Shown in pieces: positions 46,057-55,218 of a DNA stretch of 64,000 nt. Each line of letters starts with the position of its first letter. The first letter of the stretch is position 1. Made by a program: the position numbers and the translations under genes. This DNA comes from Aphanothece sacrum FPU1. Its GTDB lineage: Bacteria; Cyanobacteriota; Cyanobacteriia; Cyanobacteriales; Microcystaceae. The stretch is from the NCBI RefSeq assembly GCF_003864295.1, contig NZ_BDQK01000006.1, positions 62,001 through 126,000 of the forward strand. The letters run 5' to 3'. The notes beneath the pieces were generated by a model. The model was not told the DNA's origin. It did no database searches and saw only the letters and a program-made list of their open reading frames with translations.

Positions 46057-47159
46057 TACTTTCTACTAACCTATTTATTGATAATATCAATTCAATAGAT
46101 CCAAGTTATGTATACACATACTTGGAAAATAATGGTTGGAAAGAAGAATCAAAACTAGATGATATAGCAGTTATATTAACTACTAATAAAAACAATAAAA
46201 AGTATTCATTACTATTGCCATTAGATCAAGAAATACCTGATTTTTATTCTCGAATGTATGATGTTTTGAGAACTTTAGAAGTCGTAGATAATAAATCTAA
46301 AGAGGAAATTATAAAGGACTTTAAAAGTCCTCATCAAGTTGCTTTAGAGCAACAAACAGAAATAATTAGTTTAAGATTTCAATTTATATATGATGAGTAT
46401 AAAAAACAATTTTCAGCAAAAAAAATGGGTCTTGTTCTTGTTTCTCTACAAAATTTATTCGACGCTTTTGGTGAATTAGAAAGTGGTCAGGAAAGTGAAA
46501 GTATAAGAGGCAGAATTTCTCCAAAAGTTTTAGACAAAACAGAAATTTCAGTTTTTGAAACTTTTAAAGGTTCTTTTGGGGTAAAATTAGCTTTTGCAAA
46601 ACTTACTCAGCAATTAGATCTTTTTGAAGAAAGGCCTCTTGCAGAAAGAGTATCTCACAATTTTCTAGAATTAATAAATCTTAGCAATAGCTCAGATAAA
46701 GAAAATTTGAAACAAATGTTATTACATTTAAAAAAAAGAATTGCATCCAGATATCGTAAATTTTTAGCTGAATTAATTCGTGATCAATCTAATTTTTATA
46801 TTGATTGGGGTTCAGTTAATCCTGAAGCTGGTGGTCATGCGTATTTAACTTATGAAAATACAGTTAATACTATTGATTTTATTAATAAAATGGAAACTGA
46901 AAATCCTGAAGAAATTACAGTTCGGGGAAAACTATTATTAGCTAGTAAAAGTAAGCGTAATTATCTTGAAATATTAAGTCTAGAGGATAAACAAATATAT
47001 ACAGGTGATATTTTAGACCAGGTATTAAAAAATACCAATATTGAGCTAACTATAGATCGTTTATATATAGTTACTTTTGAAGAAATAACATTGATTAATC
47101 CAGCTACAGGGGAAGAAAAAATCGAGAGAAAAGTTATTAATATTAAATATATGAATTAA
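46053..47159 (+). CDS. Unknown partner of the DUF4365 protein
   Basis: I do not recognise this 368-residue soluble protein. The first 110 residues are mixed alpha/beta. Residues 115-250 are charged and helical, with LISLQNLFDAFGELESG-like segments. The C terminus (about 290-368) is predicted beta-rich, ending in TFEEITLINPATGEEKIE. No signal peptide or membrane helix is seen. The 4-nt overlap with the DUF4365 gene argues for a functional pair. AT content is higher than in the flanking housekeeping genes, which hints at transfer. Confidence 0.7.
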   Translation: MILSTNLFIDNINSIDPSYVYTYLENNGWKEESKLDDIAVILTTNKNNKKYSLLLPLDQEIPDFYSRMYDVLRTLEVVDNKSKEEIIKDFKSPHQVALEQQTEIISLRFQFIYDEYKKQFSAKKMGLVLVSLQNLFDAFGELESGQESESIRGRISPKVLDKTEISVFETFKGSFGVKLAFAKLTQQLDLFEERPLAERVSHNFLELINLSNSSDKENLKQMLLHLKKRIASRYRKFLAELIRDQSNFYIDWGSVNPEAGGHAYLTYENTVNTIDFINKMETENPEEITVRGKLLLASKSKRNYLEILSLEDKQIYTGDILDQVLKNTNIELTIDRLYIVTFEEITLINPATGEEKIERKVINIKYMN

Positions 47160-47333
47160 ACAACTACTTCATCAGATACTTTAAATGTTCCTTGAGACTA
47201 TAAATTGGCTACAAAGATTACAAATTTATGTTTTCTTTAGATTGATTTAAGTTTAAAGTTTCTTTAAGTTAATTGCCTTCTCCGTGAAACCCGCTATCAT
47301 ACATAACATAAAACGCTATTTATCAGGTCTGCC

Positions 47334-47756
47334 ATGAATCCATTTATATCAAATCAACTTCGTTTGATTATTGCACTCGCTAGTGCTGGTTGTTTATTGA
47401 CTGTCGGGATGATTATTCCTGCTCAAGCTAAATCTTCTAAACAGTATCAAAATATTAATCAAAAGCAGTTTAATGAGTGCATAAAACCCCCCAGTTCTAA
47501 CGGTTCAGAACAAGGATGGGCCCAATACTACGGCGAAAATGACGGCACAATAGAACTTAAAGTAAGAAATCAACCCATGATTCAAAATGGGACAGTTGCA
47601 GCGACACTCTCCTATCAATTTGAACCATCTAAGAAAATATTAACCTTAAATATTGAGAAAAAAACCAAATTTGCTTTTGGTCTAATTGAAGCATCAGACC
47701 AGCAAATTTGGGAAGGATTTGACGGATTAGTTGAAATTTGCCGCAACGCTAATTAA
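47334..47756 (+). CDS. Small exported protein
   Basis: This 140-residue protein has a clear signal peptide (hydrophobic 10-28, cleavage near AQA-KSS). The mature domain of about 108 residues has two cysteines (in FNECIKP and VEICRNAN) that could form a disulfide. The family is not recognised. Its last 8 nt overlap the end of the convergent hydrolase gene. Confidence 0.65.
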   Translation: MNPFISNQLRLIIALASAGCLLTVGMIIPAQAKSSKQYQNINQKQFNECIKPPSSNGSEQGWAQYYGENDGTIELKVRNQPMIQNGTVAATLSYQFEPSKKILTLNIEKKTKFAFGLIEASDQQIWEGFDGLVEICRNAN

Positions 47757-48636
47757 AACGATTTAGCCAATTTAACATTAATTCATTAACTTGATTTGGT
47801 TTTTCATCATGAGGACAATGGCCTGCCTGGGGAATGGGATAAAATTCCGTATTTTGTCCCATTTGCGCCCGTTCTTGATAAATTTTGGCTCCTGTAATTG
47901 GTGTCCAAGGATCTTCAGTTCCCCATAATACTAATAAGGGGTGTTCTATTTGGGGTAATAATTCTATGGGATGGGGGCCAGGAGGTGCAGTTAATACAGA
48001 AGCAAAGACTTTTTGGGCCCCCTCATCACAAGATGGTTGATACAAAATCTCGACTAATTCATCCGTGACAGCATTGCGATCGCAATAAACTTGATAAAGG
48101 GTGCGACGAATGCGCTTTTTTTGACGAATGCTGTTAAAAATGTACTTACCTGTTATGGGAGAATTAACCAGCTTAGCAAAGACTCCCATTATCAATCTTA
48201 GGAGAAAATTCAACTCATCAGGACGATGATTTAACCCACCCGCACAATTAATTAACACTCCTCCTTGAGTAATATGAGGGGAGGAAGTCATAATCATTAA
48301 AGTAAGTAAACCCCCGATGGAATTACCCACAAATACGGTAGGTTCTTGAATATGTTCTGCCCAAAAATCTTGAATCAGATCGCGCCAGAGTTCCACCGTA
48401 TAATTTAACTCAGGTTTATCAGAGCCGCCAAATCCTAGTAAATCTAGGGCATAAACCCGATAACCTTCCTGAGCTAAAATGGGGATATTGTGTCTCCAGT
48501 GACCAATAGATGCACCAAACCCGTGAATTAAGAGGATAGGTTTACCCTGTCCCTTGACCGTATACTTAATGCGGTGTCCTTGCCAATTCCAGGTAAATGT
48601 TTCTAGAGAATGAGGATCAAGTAGTTGAGAGATCAT
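47749..48636 (-). CDS. Alpha/beta hydrolase
   Basis: This 295-residue alpha/beta-hydrolase has the oxyanion strand LLIHGFGASIGHWRHN, nucleophile elbow GNSIGG, acid in WGTEDPWTP and catalytic histidine in AGHCPHDEKP. It closely resembles a conserved cyanobacterial/plastid hydrolase group, some of whose members act on pigments or esters. The substrate cannot be told from the sequence. No operon partner. Confidence 0.9.
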   Translation of the reverse strand: MISQLLDPHSLETFTWNWQGHRIKYTVKGQGKPILLIHGFGASIGHWRHNIPILAQEGYRVYALDLLGFGGSDKPELNYTVELWRDLIQDFWAEHIQEPTVFVGNSIGGLLTLMIMTSSPHITQGGVLINCAGGLNHRPDELNFLLRLIMGVFAKLVNSPITGKYIFNSIRQKKRIRRTLYQVYCDRNAVTDELVEILYQPSCDEGAQKVFASVLTAPPGPHPIELLPQIEHPLLVLWGTEDPWTPITGAKIYQERAQMGQNTEFYPIPQAGHCPHDEKPNQVNELMLNWLNRFN

Positions 48637-48784
48637 AAGGAGGTGAAATTAAATGGGTTTTTAAAAGAGGTTTTTACTTACCATACCTTATTTATAACCA
48701 TCCGTAATAACAGCCATAGACATAACGAGAATCTATCATTATCTACAATAAAGATATCCTACTAAAATAAGGATTAGAATCAAA

Positions 48785-49144
48785 GTGAAAACAACAATAA
48801 CACTTAAAGAGTTGGAAAGACAAATCCTTGCCCTAAATCTGACAGAAAAAGCTGAAATTATCCAAATTTTGACCCAAAATTTAACGAATGGTTCTCAAGG
48901 AATTAAAAAAACGCAGGGTGTTTGTGATGGTGATGCTTGTGTGGGTAACACTCGCATTCCCATTTGGTCTCTAGTCAACAATCGCTGTCTCGGCATGAGT
49001 GATGCTAGTATTCTAGAAGCCTTTCCAGATCTTACTGCGGCTGATTTGGTCAATGCTTGGGCTTATGCTGATGGCCATCCTGACGAAATTTCAACTGCTA
49101 TCAGAGAAAATGAAGAAATCATGCTAGAAAATGGAGAAGATTGA
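48785..49144 (+). CDS. DUF433 antitoxin-like protein
   Basis: This 119-residue protein begins with a GTG and a helical N terminus (LTEKAEIIQILTQNL). A DUF433 winged-helix-like domain follows (about 45-110: GDACVGNTRIPIWSLVNNR, SILEAFPDLTAADLVNAWAY). DUF433 proteins are commonly the antitoxin of DUF5615 toxins. It ends 3 nt before the downstream gene. Confidence 0.82.
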   Translation: MKTTITLKELERQILALNLTEKAEIIQILTQNLTNGSQGIKKTQGVCDGDACVGNTRIPIWSLVNNRCLGMSDASILEAFPDLTAADLVNAWAYADGHPDEISTAIRENEEIMLENGED

Positions 49145-49147
49145 AAA

Positions 49148-49489
49148 TTGGCACGCCTCTACGCCGATGAGAATTTTCCCTTGCCAGTTGTTGCGTTTCT
49201 CCGTAGTTTCGGTCATGATGTGTTGACAGCTAAGGAAGCCGGAAAAGCTAACCAGAGAATTCCTGATGAGGATGTGTTAGCCTTCGCTGTTCGTACTGAG
49301 AGAGGTATTTTAACGAGAAATCGCCGTCATTTTATCCGATTACATCAATTAAACCCAGATCATACTGGTATTGTCGTCTGCACTGAAGATCCAGACTTTG
49401 AGAAAGCCGCTATAGAGATTAACAAAGCGATTTTGGTTCAGAAAACAATCAAAGGTAAGTTAATTCGAGTTCTGCGTTCTAATTCTTGA
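49148..49489 (+). CDS. DUF5615 PIN-like toxin
   Basis: This 113-residue protein, TTG start, has the PIN-like DUF5615/Mut7-C fold. Acidic residues are in YADENFPLPVVAFLRSFGHDV and IPDEDVLAFAVRTERGILTRNRRHF, the expected nuclease site. It is coupled to DUF433 directly upstream, a VapBC-like arrangement. Confidence 0.82.
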   Translation: MARLYADENFPLPVVAFLRSFGHDVLTAKEAGKANQRIPDEDVLAFAVRTERGILTRNRRHFIRLHQLNPDHTGIVVCTEDPDFEKAAIEINKAILVQKTIKGKLIRVLRSNS

Positions 49490-49619
49490 AAATTTACTAA
49501 AGAGGTTAAATGGTTTACTTAATAGCGAAAATTATAAATCATCAATTCTCAGCCTAAAATGTTTCCTAACCTAACTTATCTTTAATTCTTTTTAACTTGT
49601 TCCATACGATCCTAATTCA

Positions 49620-49805
49620 CCTCGCGCGTTGATTCTCTATGCACCAATAACGACCCAAAATCGTAACAGTTCTTATGAAGTTATGTTGCCAAAATTGTCC
49701 TTTTTAAAACGGAAATCTATAGTTAATTTACAAGGTTTAGGTTCTATTCCTACAGTACGGTTAGAACGCAATTTAGGTCAATTACCGAATAAGATACTAC
49801 TTTAA
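49620..49805 (+). pseudogene. MazF/PemK toxin C-terminal remnant
   Basis: Sixty-one codons with no start encode PRALILYAPITTQNRNSSYE, then LPKLSFLKRKSIVNLQGLGS and PTVRLERNLGQLP. This is the second half of a MazF-type mRNA interferase. The N-terminal part with the catalytic region is missing. No partner antitoxin is adjacent. The surrounding 49490-49986 has no other gene. Confidence 0.75.
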
Positions 49806-49986
49806 ATCAAGGAAGCTTTGATTTTTACCTTAGACTTATTTTAGACCTGTTAAGAATAAGTACAATTTTAAAATGAAAACATAGAAACATAAATTATCCT
49901 GGAATTCTAAAAAATTTTAGATTATTTTTAAGTGTCCAAAATTAATAGGCTACTCTAATCTTAATTAATCTTATCAAACTTAATCT

Positions 49987-51459
49987 ATGAACGATTCTCA
50001 ATCCTTTACCCCTCAATCTTCCCCTGTCACAGATCCGAATCATCCCTTCTTTCTGGCTCAAGATCTCGAATCCTGGCAACATCTTCCCTACTATGAACCT
50101 AATTTAAAAATAGACTCTTGGCCAGGCCGACATAAAATTGGTAAAGCCCTCCGTTTAAAGACTCCCAGAGAAGTCCATAATCGCTGGGAAGCCCCCTCAA
50201 ACCGTCCTGACCCCGTAGAATTCATTAAAGCCACTCACGAGGGCAGACAAGCCAATTTAGTGCCAATTCGCATGGGGCGCATGAGTGCCTCACCCTTCAG
50301 TTTTTTTCGCGGAACAGCAGGGGTCATGGCTTGGGACTTAGCTCATACCCCAGTATCAGGCATTCAGGTACTCATAGATGGAGATGCTCACCTGAACAAT
50401 TTTGGTCTATCTGGAACCCCTCAACGCACCGTTGTCTTTGATCTTGATGACTTTGATGAAGTTACCTATGGTTGTTGGGAATGGGATCTCAAACGGTTAG
50501 CAGCGAGTATCAATGTAGCCGCACGAGAATCTGGACTCAAGAAAAACGATCGCTGTGAAGCTGTTATGGCCTCTGTGGCCGGATATCAAGAAAATGCGGA
50601 ACACCTAGAAAGCTTGCGAATTCTTCAAGTTTGGTATTTACACCATTATCCAGGAGAAGAAAGTACGGTATTTAAACCCGATGCTAAAATTAAGGAAATT
50701 CTGGAAAAAGCAGTCAAAAAAGCCCTCGATAACACTAACGTTAGTTTGCTAGAAGACTTAGCCTGTCGTTCTGTGGAAGGGAAATGGCAATTTATCGAAA
50801 ATCCGCCTCTTTTAATCCGTACTGATGAAGTCACCAGTCAAAAAATTATTGGTTCTCTGATTAGCTATGCGGAAACCCTTGCACCAGAACGTCGTTATAT
50901 GTTCCAACGCTATCGGGTTGTGGATGTTGCTCATCGGGTCGTTGGTATTAGTAGTGTGGGGTTAAGAACGTATCTGGTGATGTTGTTGGGCAATGATGAT
51001 AGTGATCCCCTGTTTCTGCAAGTTAAAGAGGGTATTTCTCCTGTATTTGCCCCTTATGGGCCTTCTTTACCCCCTACAGTTACTCATCAAGGGCAGCGAG
51101 TTGTCTTTGGACAACGGGTATTACAAGCAGCAACAGATGTTTTACTGGGTTGGACTTCTATTGATGGTCGTCCTTTTTATGTGCGTCAGCTAAAGAATTT
51201 AAAAGGGTCTATTCCCCTTAATTCCCTGAAAGGTTCCGCTTTTATGACCTATGCTCGTGCTTGTGGCACTTTATTAGCTCGCGCTCATGCTCGTTCTGGA
51301 GATATTGCCAAAATTGCCGGATATTGTGGGACATCTCCCATTTTACCCTCCGCGATCGCTAACTTTGCTGAAGCGTATGGAGAACAAACAGAAAAAGACT
51401 GGGACTCTTTAGTTAAAGCGATCAAGGAAGGTCATATTCCCGCAGAATTTGGCATTTAA
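49987..51459 (+). CDS. DUF2252 family protein
   Basis: This 490-residue protein belongs to DUF2252, a kinase-like (APH-related) fold of unknown substrate. Key stretches are FFRGTAGVMAWDLA, IDGDAHLNNFGL (catalytic-loop-like HxxN) and VFDLDDFDEVTYGCWEWDLK (metal-binding DxD-like). The C terminus has LLARAHARSGD. The residues suggest a phosphotransferase-like site, but no reaction is established. Its stop overlaps the end of the convergent narM-like gene by 4 nt. Confidence 0.88.
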   Translation: MNDSQSFTPQSSPVTDPNHPFFLAQDLESWQHLPYYEPNLKIDSWPGRHKIGKALRLKTPREVHNRWEAPSNRPDPVEFIKATHEGRQANLVPIRMGRMSASPFSFFRGTAGVMAWDLAHTPVSGIQVLIDGDAHLNNFGLSGTPQRTVVFDLDDFDEVTYGCWEWDLKRLAASINVAARESGLKKNDRCEAVMASVAGYQENAEHLESLRILQVWYLHHYPGEESTVFKPDAKIKEILEKAVKKALDNTNVSLLEDLACRSVEGKWQFIENPPLLIRTDEVTSQKIIGSLISYAETLAPERRYMFQRYRVVDVAHRVVGISSVGLRTYLVMLLGNDDSDPLFLQVKEGISPVFAPYGPSLPPTVTHQGQRVVFGQRVLQAATDVLLGWTSIDGRPFYVRQLKNLKGSIPLNSLKGSAFMTYARACGTLLARAHARSGDIAKIAGYCGTSPILPSAIANFAEAYGEQTEKDWDSLVKAIKEGHIPAEFGI

Positions 51460-51908
51460 ACCAGCTTAAATTCTTGCAAAGCAGGATAAAAATTCCGGTT
51501 TTCATGGCTAGAACGACTCAATTTGATCAAGGCAAACCGTTGAGAAGGCGTTAAATTAGCCCATTGAGAGGGTTCAATAATCAGATTAAATTCAGTCGCT
51601 TTTGCTTGGACTTCTGAGGGGATAGTTCCCCCATCTAACCAAGAAGGATTAGACTCTAAAGGAAGTTCGGTGGCTGGACTTCCTGTCTTTTGTGTGACCA
51701 AAGTTTGCAGAAATTCCCGATAAATTTGACTTTCTTCAGTAGTAGCACAAGCCATAGATATTAGCACTTGACGTTCTTCAGCAGTAAACTGATGCCAATG
51801 AGACAGTTTAAGTTTTACTCCACAGGTATCTAATTTCAGACGTACCTGCATAGGAATACAGCGTAAAGACTCCACAAAATCAGCTTCAAATTCAAAAAAA
51901 TGACTCAT
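51456..51908 (-). CDS. narM: Nitrate reductase-associated protein (NarM-like)
   Basis: From the chosen start this is a 150-residue protein beginning MSHFFEFEADFVESLRCIPM, the signature of the cyanobacterial nitrate-reductase-associated family. KLDTCGVKLKLSHWHQF is also conserved. NarM is needed for nitrate reductase activity in Synechococcus. The frame extends upstream to 51953, but that part lies in a dispersed repeat, so the ATG at 51908 is preferred. No nitrate genes are nearby. Confidence 0.8.
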   Translation of the reverse strand: MSHFFEFEADFVESLRCIPMQVRLKLDTCGVKLKLSHWHQFTAEERQVLISMACATTEESQIYREFLQTLVTQKTGSPATELPLESNPSWLDGGTIPSEVQAKATEFNLIIEPSQWANLTPSQRFALIKLSRSSHENRNFYPALQEFKLV

Positions 51909-51922
51909 AATTACTCCTAAAC

Positions 51923-52051
51923 GTAGGTTGGGTTGAGGAACGAAACCCAACATTTAATTTTATGAACAAAACCCCACATTTAATTTTATGAACGAAACCC
52001 CATATTTAATTTTATATATAGCTAAAATTCTGTGACGGGCAAGATGCCCGT
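51923..52051. repeat. Stacked small repeats before narM
   Basis: 51923-51952 is a copy of the GGTTGAGGAACGAAACC element also at 19471. It is followed by three near-copies of ACATTTAATTTTATGAAC (to about 52016), then a CGGGCAAGATGCCCG palindrome at 52035-52051. The cluster separates narM from gloA. Confidence 0.75.
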
Positions 52052-52082
52052 TCCACCATTACATCAAATAGTAAGCAATATT

Positions 52083-52520
52083 TTATCTTAAGAACTGACT
52101 CGGTGCGATCGCTTCTTCTTTGGGGGATAATCCTTGATTTTTTAACTGAATTAATTCAACTTTATAACCATTAGGATCTTCCACAAAAGCAATCACAGTT
52201 GAGCCATGTTTCATCGGGCCAGGTTCTCTACTTATTTTACCACCAAGGTTACGAATTTTTTCACAAGTTCCATAAATATCATCAACCCCAAGAGCAATGT
52301 GTCCATAGGCATTGCCTAATTCATAGGAATTAACCCCCCAATTATAGGTTAATTCAATGACTGTAGTTTCTGACTCATCCCCATACCCAACAAAAGCGAG
52401 AGTAAATTCTCCTCCTGGATACTCTTTTTGACGCAACAAGTTCATTCCCAAGATATCACAATAGAATTTGAGAGATTCTTCGAGATTATTAACTCTTAAC
52501 ATAGTATGTAACATTCGCAT
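52083..52520 (-). CDS. gloA: Lactoylglutathione lyase (glyoxalase I)
   Basis: This 145-residue enzyme detoxifies methylglyoxal with glutathione. The metal ligands are visible: His5 in MLHTMLRV, Glu in [10 protein letters not shown], His in AYGHIALGV and Glu in GYKVELIQ. Length and the [16 protein letters not shown] start match GloA. Confidence 0.95.
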   Translation of the reverse strand: MRMLHTMLRVNNLEESLKFYCDILGMNLLRQKEYPGGEFTLAFVGYGDESETTVIELTYNWGVNSYELGNAYGHIALGVDDIYGTCEKIRNLGGKISREPGPMKHGSTVIAFVEDPNGYKVELIQLKNQGLSPKEEAIAPSQFLR

Positions 52521-52595
52521 AACCGATCACGACTCCTTAATTATTGTTTCCTAGTTTCTATTTTATTGTGACATCTTTTTGATGGCAACATTTAG

Positions 52596-54227
52596 TTAAA
52601 TGCGATTTAACCAGACTTTTAGTTGAGGAAGGGGCAAACCCTGGAGATCAAATTCTACTTTTAAACGACGACGAAACTCTCGTGAAACATCCCATTGTTT
52701 AAGAGGTTTAGTTTTAATCCAAACCCGAATAATTAATCCTCTTTCTTCAAAATTTTCTACCCCTAAAATTTCAGGATTTTCTAAAATATTTTGTTGCAAA
52801 ATTTTATCTTGTCGCATTTTATCAGCTACATCTTTAATAATTTTTAAAGCCAGATCTACATCTGTTTCATAAGCAATAGGAATACTTAAATCTGCTCTTG
52901 ACCAATTACTAGAAAGATTAGCCACAATTTTAACTTCACTATTAGGAATAGTAATTAATCTACCTTGGGAATCTCGTAATTGAGTAATTCTTAAATTGAT
53001 ATTTTCTACCAGTCCAGAAAAATTGCCTACCTCAATCATATCCCCAACTGCATATTGATCCTCAATAATAATAAAAAAGCCATTAATTCCATCTCGAATT
53101 AAGTTTTGAGAAGCTAAAGAAACCCCTACCCCTAAAATGCCTAAACCCGTTAATAAAGGAGCCGTATTAACTCCAATGACTGATAGTCCAACTAAAGTAC
53201 CAACCCCTACCCAAATAACCGTAATAATACTCCGAGAAACAAGAGAAAGTGTGGTTAATCGTAATTGAAGTCTTTGATTAATATCAAGATTTAGTAAATC
53301 TTGGCTAAATATAATGGCACTTAATTTAGCAATTAAGGCATAACTTAAACGAATTAATAAATAAGTTCCTGCACCAACAATTGCTAATTTAGCAGGAATT
53401 CGTAAAATATTAAATAACCAAATTCGTATAATTCTTGTTTGAGGAAATAGTCCTACAATTAAAACAATTCCTCCTAACCATATAGCTGTTTGCACTAACT
53501 GTAATACTCGATATTTAACTTCTTTAATATTCCATTGTTGTCGTTCAATTAGCACCGTTGAAATTGGTTGATTATTTCTTAAATCTCTTGTCTTATTCTG
53601 TGAATGTTTAAAGCGATTTATCTGATAACCTAAAACAAAATTTATAATAACTATTCCCCCTAAAATTCCTAAAGAGATTAATCCTTTTGATAGCAAAAAT
53701 ATGAATTCTCGTTCTTGTTTCGCTCGTTGCAGTCCCCGTTCTAATTGTTCAATAATAAAACTAGCTTTGGTACTAGGATCAATTCCCTCATTGTTAACAT
53801 CTAAACTGGTAACAGTCATGAGGCGAATTTTTTGCTCATTAATAGTTATATAAATATTTGGTAAATTATTAATGATTGTCTGTTCAATTTTGATTTTAGG
53901 AGATTCTTTGCTTAAATAAAGATCAATAATTTGATTTAACCTTTCTTCAATAACCGTCACTCGTTCACTAATATCAGATTTAGGGGCAACTACTTTAAAT
54001 AAACATAGACCATCTAGTCTAATACAATTAGAAACAATAGAAGAAGGATCATTTCGCAGTAACCAATTATTTGTATCTGTTAAATCTGGTAACGTAAAAA
54101 CTTGCGCTTTAATAGGCAGAGAAATTAAGCAAGTTGCTAGTAATATTAATATTACTAACAAAAGTCTTTGACCTAATAATCCTTTTTTTAATGTATTAGG
54201 TTGAGATAATAATTTAATTTTATTGAA
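52596..54227 (-). CDS. MscS-family mechanosensitive channel
   Basis: This protein of about 543 residues has a signal-like N-terminal helix, a periplasmic domain (about 35-180) and several membrane helices. The MscS core follows (TGLGILGVGVSLASQNLIRD, the pore helix, then IEDQYAVGDMIEVGNFSGLVENINLR). The C-terminal cytoplasmic cage ends in QLKVWLNRI. It should open on membrane tension during osmotic downshock. I prefer the ATG at 54227 to the TTG at 54260. Confidence 0.88.
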   Translation of the reverse strand, partial: FNKIKLLSQPNTLKKGLLGQRLLLVILILLATCLISLPIKAQVFTLPDLTDTNNWLLRNDPSSIVSNCIRLDGLCLFKVVAPKSDISERVTVIEERLNQIIDLYLSKESPKIKIEQTIINNLPNIYITINEQKIRLMTVTSLDVNNEGIDPSTKASFIIEQLERGLQRAKQEREFIFLLSKGLISLGILGGIVIINFVLGYQINRFKHSQNKTRDLRNNQPISTVLIERQQWNIKEVKYRVLQLVQTAIWLGGIVLIVGLFPQTRIIRIWLFNILRIPAKLAIVGAGTYLLIRLSYALIAKLSAIIFSQDLLNLDINQRLQLRLTTLSLVSRSIITVIWVGVGTLVGLSVIGVNTAPLLTGLGILGVGVSLASQNLIRDGINGFFIIIEDQYAVGDMIEVGNFSGLVENINLRITQLRDSQGRLITIPNSEVKIVANLSSNWSRADLSIPIAYETDVDLALKIIKDVADKMRQDKILQQNILENPEILGVENFEERGLIIRVWIKTKPLKQWDVSREFRRRLKVEFDLQGLPLPQLKVWLNRI

Positions 54228-54285
54228 CATCAATCCCAATAATATCTTTGGTTTAACCAATTACTTGTTTAACCTCAAGATTAAT

Positions 54286-55074
54286 TTATTTCTTAAGAAC
54301 AGGCTTATAATTTAAGATTCTCACTAAAGTTCCTTCTTTGGGTAAATCTGAAGATTTAAGACGAAGTTGATTATCATTAATCTCCTTAACATTCATCTCC
54401 TTTACTAACTCTAAAAAGTTTTGAATTGGAGCCAAATCACAAGCCTTTTTATCAGCCGCACTCGTTAAATAATGAGTCGGAATCATGATTTTAGGGCGTA
54501 ATATTTCCATCGCTTTTTTACCTTCTTCTGGAGTATAAGCTTTGGGGCCACCACCAACAGGAATCAAGGCGAGATCTGGTGTTCCTAACAAAATTTTTTG
54601 TTCTATGTTAATAGGAGAAGCTGCACCACCTAAATGTACTACTCGAATACCCCCTTGAGTCCAACGCCAAGCCACATTTTGCCCAAACTGTTTACCCTCT
54701 TTGCGATCGTGAGGACTGCCTATTCCTTGAATTCTGAGGCCATTAATCTCATAAACTCCCGATTCATACAAAACTTTGGGATTTCCTGGCAAATTTTCGG
54801 CTGCCCCTTCGTCCCACAATTGACTACTAATAATTACTAAATCTGCCTCTACTTTAGGCAAACGATAACCAGCAGTACAGCCGATAGCCCGAAAAGGATT
54901 AGCTAAAATTCGTAATCCCCCTCCCGTAAACAAAAAAGAAGTATGTCCTAAATACTGCACCAACAGGGAATCCTTACTCTGAGCTAAAGTAGGTTGAAAG
55001 TGAGAAACTAAGGGAATTCCGGTGGCTGCTATAGCACTAGCACCAGCATAGCGAATTAACTGTCGTCGTTTCAT
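54286..55074 (-). CDS. Exported MBL-fold protein with degenerate metal site
   Basis: From the ATG at 55074 (preceded by GGAAGAAAG) this is a 262-residue protein with a twin-arginine-type signal (MKRRQLIRYAGASAIAATG). The body resembles UPF0173-like MBL-fold hydrolases: QYLGHTSFLFTGGGLRILAN, DLALIPVGGG, MIPTHYLTS. The usual HxHxDH loop is replaced by SSQLWDEG, so the normal dinuclear metal site is missing. It may be a non-catalytic or altered family member. An open extension upstream to 55167 is unlikely to be used. Confidence 0.78.
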   Translation of the reverse strand: MKRRQLIRYAGASAIAATGIPLVSHFQPTLAQSKDSLLVQYLGHTSFLFTGGGLRILANPFRAIGCTAGYRLPKVEADLVIISSQLWDEGAAENLPGNPKVLYESGVYEINGLRIQGIGSPHDRKEGKQFGQNVAWRWTQGGIRVVHLGGAASPINIEQKILLGTPDLALIPVGGGPKAYTPEEGKKAMEILRPKIMIPTHYLTSAADKKACDLAPIQNFLELVKEMNVKEINDNQLRLKSSDLPKEGTLVRILNYKPVLKK

Positions 55075-55218
55075 CTTTCTTCCCGCTAAAGACTCCCATT
55101 TAAGCCAAAAAGCATGAATAGGATAGGAAAACGGGGCGGGTTTATTGGGGTTGCCGCTTTCCCTCATAATCGGTTTCTAGTATATCGTTAAACACCATAA
55201 ATAGCAGAAGATTGAGTT

